Below, one piece after another: positions 57,980 to 64,000 of a stretch of DNA of 64,000 nucleotides (its first letter is position 1; each line of letters begins with the position of its first letter). Made by a program: the position numbers and the translations under genes. The notes below the pieces were generated by a model that saw only the letters and a program-made list of their open reading frames with translations, was not told where the DNA came from and did not search any database. This DNA is from Actinostola sp. cb2023 (lineage: Eukaryota > Cnidaria > Anthozoa > Actiniaria > Actinostolidae): NCBI GenBank assembly GCA_033675265.1, contig JAUJYZ010001432.1:62001-126000 (forward strand), read 5' to 3'.

Positions 57980-58760
57980 TGACAGCGAAACTAATCGTGA
58001 CGGAGTTCCTGTGTCATGTGTGGTCGTGTGGGATCTGGGCACTTATGTGGATGCGGCGAGAGTCGAGACTGCATTTCACGGAGTTTGTGGGTTTGTGTGT
58101 TTGTGTGTGGATGGATTGTGAGCCCGGTACTTTTGATCAGCGCACACTCACAACACGTTCAATCGATTATATTTATACTGGTTGGAGTATCGTTTATTTT
58201 TCGCTGATTCAAGCCAGGAAAGTGTTTGTTTTCTACAAATCTATTATGTCAAATGCAACTTTATTCATTGTTGGAAGCATTGGGTCATGAACAATTTAGT
58301 GACATTTCAAGGGGAAGACAATGTTCTTTTATGAGGAAGGAGACAGCATGTACTTGAATGCTTTTGAAAGACACAGTTAGTATCCCCGATGCTGTCGCTG
58401 ACCTACATGTATCTACCTGATCGAGCTCGTTGGTCTTCGTCAAACCAATCCGGCCCGCATGCCATTGCCATTGGCATTGAGGCAACTACTGAATCAAATT
58501 ATACGATCCATCCTGATGTACTTTTATCTTCTACAAGTGTGCTATGAGGCTTCGACATCTTTCCTGATATCTGGCCAGTATTAACATTGTATATAATATA
58601 CACCAAACACAATTCTCTATTTCATTGAATCCATATTTGTATTAATTACTGCATATCAGTAGAGTACAAACTATTAACAGTGTGCAACATAAATAGTGCA
58701 AAGTATTGCATGCTTTTAGTGCTGGTACATGTCTATAGCTGTCTGTCAATGACCACATTA
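57980..58760 (+). repeat. Dispersed ~0.8 kb repeat, copy A
   Basis: Starts GCGAAACTAATCGTGACGGA and ends near GTCTATAGCTGTCTGTC. Copies B (61150-62710) and C (63160-64000) follow in the same orientation. Copy A lacks the ~70-bp GAGTTTTCAGCGCTGTTATG block found in B and C. Bases 58761-58920 repeat part of its own tail (CCATATTTGTATTAATTACT). Confidence 0.85.
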
Positions 58761-59101
58761 TTATAGTGTTAGCATTTGTATATAGAATCCATATTTGTAT
58801 TAATTACTGCATATCAGTACAAACTTTATGCAATGGTGAGAATAAAAGTGATCACTGACTGCTGAAAGTCTAGCTCTCTGTCTATGACCAGATTGTTATT
58901 GTGTTAGCATTTAAGCAACACCATACTGCATTTTTTCGCAGCACTTCACTTGCAAATGCAACGACTAGTTTATTATTATTGTTTTCCTTTGTACCATGTC
59001 AAGGGTCGAGGATATAACTCTATTATTGAAAAGACAATGTTTTTAAAAGTGAACGCATGTCTATACTCATATTACTTATCTGTGCCTTGTCTGTTGTCAC
59101 A

Positions 59102-60069
59102 TACCCTGCTAGCAGAGTTTCCTCTTTGGTCAATGGTTTTGTATTTATCTTTTGCTGTATAGGCTTTTGCTTCTGTTTCTTGATCGTCCGAGAGTAAACT
59201 CTGCCAGGATTCGCCACAATTCTCGTTGAGCATGCGCGACGGTTTCTTCCAAATTCTTGGATGATAGAAACTGGTTTAAACCGGTTTACAGGCGCACGCA
59301 TAAAATAAACATGTTTCATCTGGCTATAAATGTGCCCACGGTATGCGTACGCAGAGTCTAATGAATTGCCGCTGGTTAGATTGAGTCTTCGTTACCAAAC
59401 AAATATGGCGTACGTCCACTGATTCGAAATGTTATTTTCGATGGAGCTGTTGTTTCACGTAGAGGAATATTAGAGAGGCTGTCAATACATCAAGAACTGG
59501 CAATCAAGGTGGGAAACCAAGATCAAAGATCAAAGATCGCAACGTTTCCGATTAATACTGATGAAGGCCATTGATTAATGGCCGAAACGTCTATATGAAA
59601 AACAGAAGTCAGAGACAAACACTAATAATCAATAATGTATCGTAATCCTGACTGCAACTTCAAGATATATATCATTATAAGGTGGGAATGTGTTTGGATG
59701 TTTACCAGTTTATACGGCGGTTCGAATAAAACATCCCTGAGTCAGTGGACAATCGTTTCCCAACTGGCAAATCCTCTAGCTATCGTTATAACTCCTCTGA
59801 ACTTATTAATTGCTGACCAAATAGAAGAATGTACAAATCTAGGAATAAAGTATTGTAAATGAAAAAAGACTTTATTGATTACCGTTAGTCAACTATGCAT
59901 TGTCGTCGCTACGCAACCCATGACGTAACAGTCGCGCATGCTCAACGAGAAATGTGGCGAATCCTGGCAGAGTTTACTCTCGGACGATCAAGAAACAGAA
60001 GCAAAAGCCTATACAGCAAAAGATAAATACAAAACCATTGACCAAAGAGGAAACTCTGCTAGCAGGGTA
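59102..60069. mobile_element. Mutator-like element with TACCCTGCTAGCAGAG ends (TSD GTTGTCACA)
   Basis: 968 bp, flanked by GTTGTCACA (59093-59101, 60070-60078). TIRs of about 140 bp include TTCCTCTTTGGTCAATGGTT. Interior ORFs are unrecognised. Contains a hammerhead-like motif at 59558-59591. Confidence 0.9.
59558..59591 (+). ncRNA. Candidate hammerhead ribozyme core
   Basis: CTGATGA, then GGCCAT-TGATTA-ATGGCC (a 6-bp stem II with a 6-base loop), then GAAA and CGTC. An upstream ACGTTTC (59542-59548) could pair with GAAACGT as stem III. This is a sequence-level match to the hammerhead core; cleavage is untested. Confidence 0.6.
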
Positions 60070-60078
60070 GTTGTCACA

Positions 60079-61149
60079 TCGTGGTATATCTTGACGTAAC
60101 GGCTTGACCTCTCGTCACGCTTCTCACTTTATTTTTTCTAATTTTAATGTTTGATAATTTAAAAAAATTAACTTATCAGTGCGAAAAATTAAGAAATCAC
60201 AGGAGCCCACAATAATATCCAACGGGCCATATCCAACATCAGAGACGAAATCATTCGAAGCCGGCGTAAAAATTAATTCAAAAATATTTTTTTAGACTAC
60301 CGAATATGTATAACTCATTGTTCCTTTTTTTTATAATATGGCAATTTCACAGTCATTATCGTGAGATTCATAGTGATTCTTATTTTTTCCTCTAAACTGA
60401 AGCTGAACTTCCCCCTCCCTTCCAAACTGGAGAGCCGCTATTAAAGCAGGCTAGCATTTCAATGGTTTATGCAAATTTGCGATCAATGGTGAAATACATG
60501 TACTATATCGGCGTGTCTAAAACACGGGTAGCGGGTAAAGGGTAGATACCCACAATCAAACGGGATGGCGGAACGGTTGTGCAAACAGTGAAGCACATCC
60601 TAAAGAAAGCAAAACATGAGGGTAGCGGATAGCTGGTAGTGAGTTTTACACACGACCCCACAAGCTTTTCAGCTTTAATCCTAATCGTGTATAAATAAAG
60701 TTATTGTATTGTATTGTATTGTAGGTAGCGTTGAAGTCTGAAAACCCTCGTGAACAGCTTAAATTTCCGCGAGGACAATTCTGTTTAGAATTTGAGAGCT
60801 AACTTGCAATATCGAATACATGTAACGTCAGCGTGTTCTCAAAGATCTGACGCCCGAATGAAACTGAACTGGGCATTACTCATCCTGCTCATGAAAGTCG
60901 GGAGAGGATACATTCTTCGTACACGTGAAAAGAGGAAAAGTAAACCTCTGCACCAGATCGTTTTGACAGTACTAAACTTGATCCGCTAACTTCTGCGGAG
61001 ATTCTGATTGGTCATATAAAAACACGATCCCTCTGTTTTGGAAAGTGGGCGGTCATCAGGCTTGCACAATAACATTTTTCACTGTTCCAGTTTGAATTGA
61101 TACAATTTTGTACGATTCTATTATATATTTGCTGCGAGCCGCCAGGCGA
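60079..61149. other. No gene recognised; short (TTGTA)n tail
   Basis: ATAAATAAAGTTATTGTATTGTATTGTATTG-like pentanucleotide tail at 60688-60722 resembles a retroposon 3' end. No credible coding sequence. Confidence 0.5.
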
Positions 61150-62710
61150 GCAGCGAAACTAATCTTGACGGAGTTCCTGTGTCATGTGTGGTCGTGTGGG
61201 ATCTGGGCACTCGACTGCATTTCACGGAGTGGTGCATTCTCGTACCCAGAGCCCGCTCGTCATTTGGTTTGTCGCTGGCTCTGGGAATCCCTGAAATTTG
61301 AGCGAATTTCATTGGCTGATGAAATCAACAATGACTGATCGTATTTGATTGGTTCATGAGATCAACAAAGATTCAAACTTGCAAGGCGAACGAAAGGAAT
61401 GACAGCGACGGTTGTATTTTCATACAATGGTATTCCGTTATTGAATTATAAAGCTATGGAAATGAGAGTGACTGTGTAGACATAAATTGATCTGAATTCG
61501 TAAAGGGAGATCTAACAATACATAAATTATAAAAGTAAAGTAACGGCTACAGACTCACAATCGATCGTACTCGCTTTGAGTATTCAAAGGAATATTTTTA
61601 TAATTCAAGAGAAACAATAACAAAGCGGAAGACAGGAAGGTTCACATGCAAGATTATATTAGAACATGTATTTATCGTCCAGCCTTTACCGCAACAGAGC
61701 CAGAGAAGAACCGGTGAGTGAACGTCGAAGGGATTTTAAACGGCTACACGAAGATAAATATACAAACTTGTGTACTTGTTAGTTTGAATATTCAAACCAA
61801 CGTAAATACTACGTAGCCAGTAGACTCTTCCACAGTACCCGCTCTCAGCGGTCTTTAGTATGAGCATGCGCTCTGACGACTTGGTCGTCAAAATTTGACG
61901 ACCGAGCAACAGGGTTTCCCAGAGCCAGCGACAAACCAAATGACGAGCGGGCTCTGGGTACGAGAATGGGAGTGGTGTGGAGATGATTTTGTGAGCCACG
62001 GTACTTTTGATCAGCGCACACTCGCAACACGTTCAATCGATATTGAGTATCGTTTATTTTTCGCTGATTCAAGCCAGGAAAGTGTTCGTTTTCTACAAAT
62101 CCATGATGTCAAATGCAACTTTATTCATTGCTGGAAGCATTCATCAGGGTCATGAACAATTTAGTGACATTTCAAGGGGAAGACCATGTTCTTTTATGAG
62201 TTTTCAGCGCTGTTATGGTTGTGTGCTCAGTCACGTCCAGTTCCACAATGAAGTACATAAGCTTAAGTTACTTCTACAGTGAGTCGATCAGAGTTGACCG
62301 AAGGAGACAGCATGTACTTGAATGCTTTTGAAAGACACAGTTAGTATCCCCGATGCTGTCGCTGACCTATCTACCTGATCGAGCTCGTTGGTCTTCGTCA
62401 AACCAATCCGGCCCATGCCATTGCCATTGGCATTGAGGCAACTACTGAATCAAATTATACGATCCATCTGATGTACTTTTATCTTCTACAAGTCTGCTAT
62501 GAGGCTTCGACATCTTTCCTGATATCTGGCCAGTAACATTGTATATAATATACACCAAACACAATTCTCTATTTCTTTGAATCCATATTTGTATTAATTT
62601 AATACTGCATATCAGTAGAGTACAAACTATTACAAGCGTGTAACATAAATAGTGCAAAGTATTGCATGCTTTTAGTGCTGGTACATGTCTATAGCTGTCT
62701 GTCCATGACC
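61150..62710 (+). repeat. Dispersed ~0.8 kb repeat, copy B, with fragment of a TE-type gene
   Basis: Interrupted by the element at 61235-61968. It carries an ORF (62007-62282, IQARKVFVFYKSMMSNATLF, then IAGSIHQGHEQFSDISRGRP, CSFMSF) that also exists in copy C. A G-x-x-H-Q-G ... R-G-R-x-C pattern is reminiscent of cysteine-protease-like proteins encoded by some animal transposons; that reading is weak. All three copies have stops. Confidence 0.7.
61235..61968. mobile_element. Mutator-like element, CATTCTCGTACCCAGAGCC ends (TSD GGAGTGGTG)
   Basis: 734 bp, flanked by GGAGTGGTG (61226-61234, 61969-61977). Terminal repeats of about 50 bp include TCATTTGGTTTGTCGCTGGC. Inserted in repeat copy B. 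Same TIR family as 39145-40080. No transposase. Confidence 0.92.
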
Positions 62711-62717
62711 AGATTAT

Positions 62718-62870
62718 TATAGCGGGTGGGAATGATAATTAATAGAGACATGGAATGGAACAATGTGACCGGGATGGGAATGAGAATCAATGGAGATGTG
62801 GGATGGGAACAATGGGACAAGGGTGGGAATGAGAATCAGTAGATATATGGGAGGGAAATAGGTTTCTTGT
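62718..62870. repeat. ~47-bp G-rich minisatellite, about 3 units
   Basis: Units of GGGTGGGAATGAGAATCA(A/G)T followed by GGAGATGTGGGATGGGAACAATG. Lies between repeat copies B and C; 62871-63159 otherwise shows nothing. Confidence 0.8.
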
Positions 62871-63159
62871 AAGCTAGAACACATGACACAGTAATAAAGT
62901 TATTATTATTATTATACCACATTTTTATTATTTTATTTTACAACTATTAAAATGCACCTTGCTGAAAATTAAGGGACAACCACATGTATGCATTGACAGC
63001 TACATTTCACTTTTATGTGTTACCATGTACTGTACGGCAGTGCACAACTTGCAGCACTTCACTTTCTACCAGAAACGACTAGTCTATTAAATATGTAGTA
63101 CGATTTTTTATATTACTGTATATTAATTCATAATATTATATTTGCTGCGAGCGCAGCGA

Positions 63160-64000
63160 GCAGCGAAACTAATCTTGACGGAGTTCCTGTGTCATGTGTG
63201 GTCGTGTGGGATCTGGGCACTTATGTGGATGCGGCGAGAGTCGAGACTGCATTTCACGAACTCATTTCACGGAGTTTGTGGATGGTTGGAGATGATTTTG
63301 TGAGCCACGGTACTTTTGATCAGCGCACACTCACAACACGTTCAATCGATTTTAATATTGAGTATCGTTTATTTTTCGCTGATTCAAGCCAGGAAAGTGT
63401 TCGTTTTCTACAAATCCATGATGTCAAATACAACTTTATTCATTGCTGGAAGCATTCATCGGGGTCATGAACAATTTAGTGACATTTCAAGGGAAAGACC
63501 ATGTTCTTTTATGAGTTTTCAGCGCTGTTATGGTTGTGTGCTCAGTCCGACCTCCAGTTCCACAATGAAGTACTTAAGTTACTTCTACAGTCGATCAGAG
63601 TTGACCGAAGGAGACAGCATGTACTTGAATGCTTTTGAAAGACACAGTTAGTATCCCAGATGCTGTCGCTGACCTATCTACCTGATCGAGCTCGTTGGTC
63701 TTCGTCAAACCAATCATGTCATTGCCATTGAGGCAACTACTGAATCAAATTATACGATCCATCCTGATGTACTTTTATCTTCTACAAGTGTGCTATGAGG
63801 CTTCGACATCTTTCCTGATATCTGGCCAGTAACATTGTATATAATATACACAAACACAATTCTCTATTTCATTGAATCCATATTTGTATTAATTACTGCA
63901 TATCCGATTAGAGTACAAACTATTACAAGTGTGCAACATAAATAGTGCAAAGTATTGCATGCTTTTAGTGCTGGTACATGTCTATAGCTGTCTGTCTATG
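63160..64000 (+). repeat. Dispersed ~0.8 kb repeat, copy C (runs off right edge)
   Basis: Begins GCGAAACTAATCTTGACGGA and matches copies A and B through to the last base. Contains the 63316-63651 ORF similar to that of copy B, extended to GDSMYLNAFERHS. Confidence 0.85.

Overview
This window is eukaryotic nuclear DNA, most likely from a cnidarian, with a stony coral as the best guess. The reasons are GT-AG introns with correct phases in four animal genes, an AT-rich intergenic background, long trinucleotide microsatellites, a SWEET-type sugar transporter, intronless TMLHE-like dioxygenase copies, and a very dense load of short palindromic DNA transposons plus LINE and Penelope-like remnants. 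The organism call is inference. There are no operons, bacterial genes or CRISPR arrays.

Layout. 161-4576 (-) holds five exons of an SLC23 nucleobase/ascorbate transporter that runs off the left edge. 6341-10281 holds transposons, including a 1.06 kb Mutator-like element that carries a helicase gene fragment. 11190-14555 (+) holds the C-terminal half of an SLC23 gene, whose first visible exon is split by a 1.24 kb insertion and which has two apparent frameshifts. 16350-27859 (-) is a complete eight-exon MTHFS gene (203 codons) whose introns hold a 650 bp CTG/CTA repeat and many nested palindromic elements. 28228-35409 (+) is a complete six-exon SWEET gene (225 codons), divergent from MTHFS across 368 bp; its first intron holds a 1.8 kb 44-bp minisatellite. 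36054-37063 has a possible minus-strand exon and a filamin-repeat ORF. 41021-42358 and 55827-57140 (+) are two intronless TMLHE-like copies. Between them lie remnants of an EXO1/FEN1-like nuclease gene and a HIRAN-domain coding region (both -), the nuclease exon being split by a 2.36 kb palindromic element flanked by TTAA. 57980-64000 carries three copies of an ~0.8 kb repeat, one of them split by another Mutator-like element.

Two transposon classes dominate and could be defined from their own target duplications: elements with 9-bp duplications, among them one with ~340-bp inverted repeats that encodes a MULE-type transposase fragment, and elements beginning CAGGGGCG with 5-6 bp duplications. 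Several insertions are nested, and because many hosts are themselves palindromes, the undisturbed arm preserves the empty site. The metabolic genes (folate salvage, sugar transport, nucleobase/ascorbate transport, carnitine synthesis) show no obvious shared pathway; their proximity looks incidental except for the divergent MTHFS/SWEET pair.
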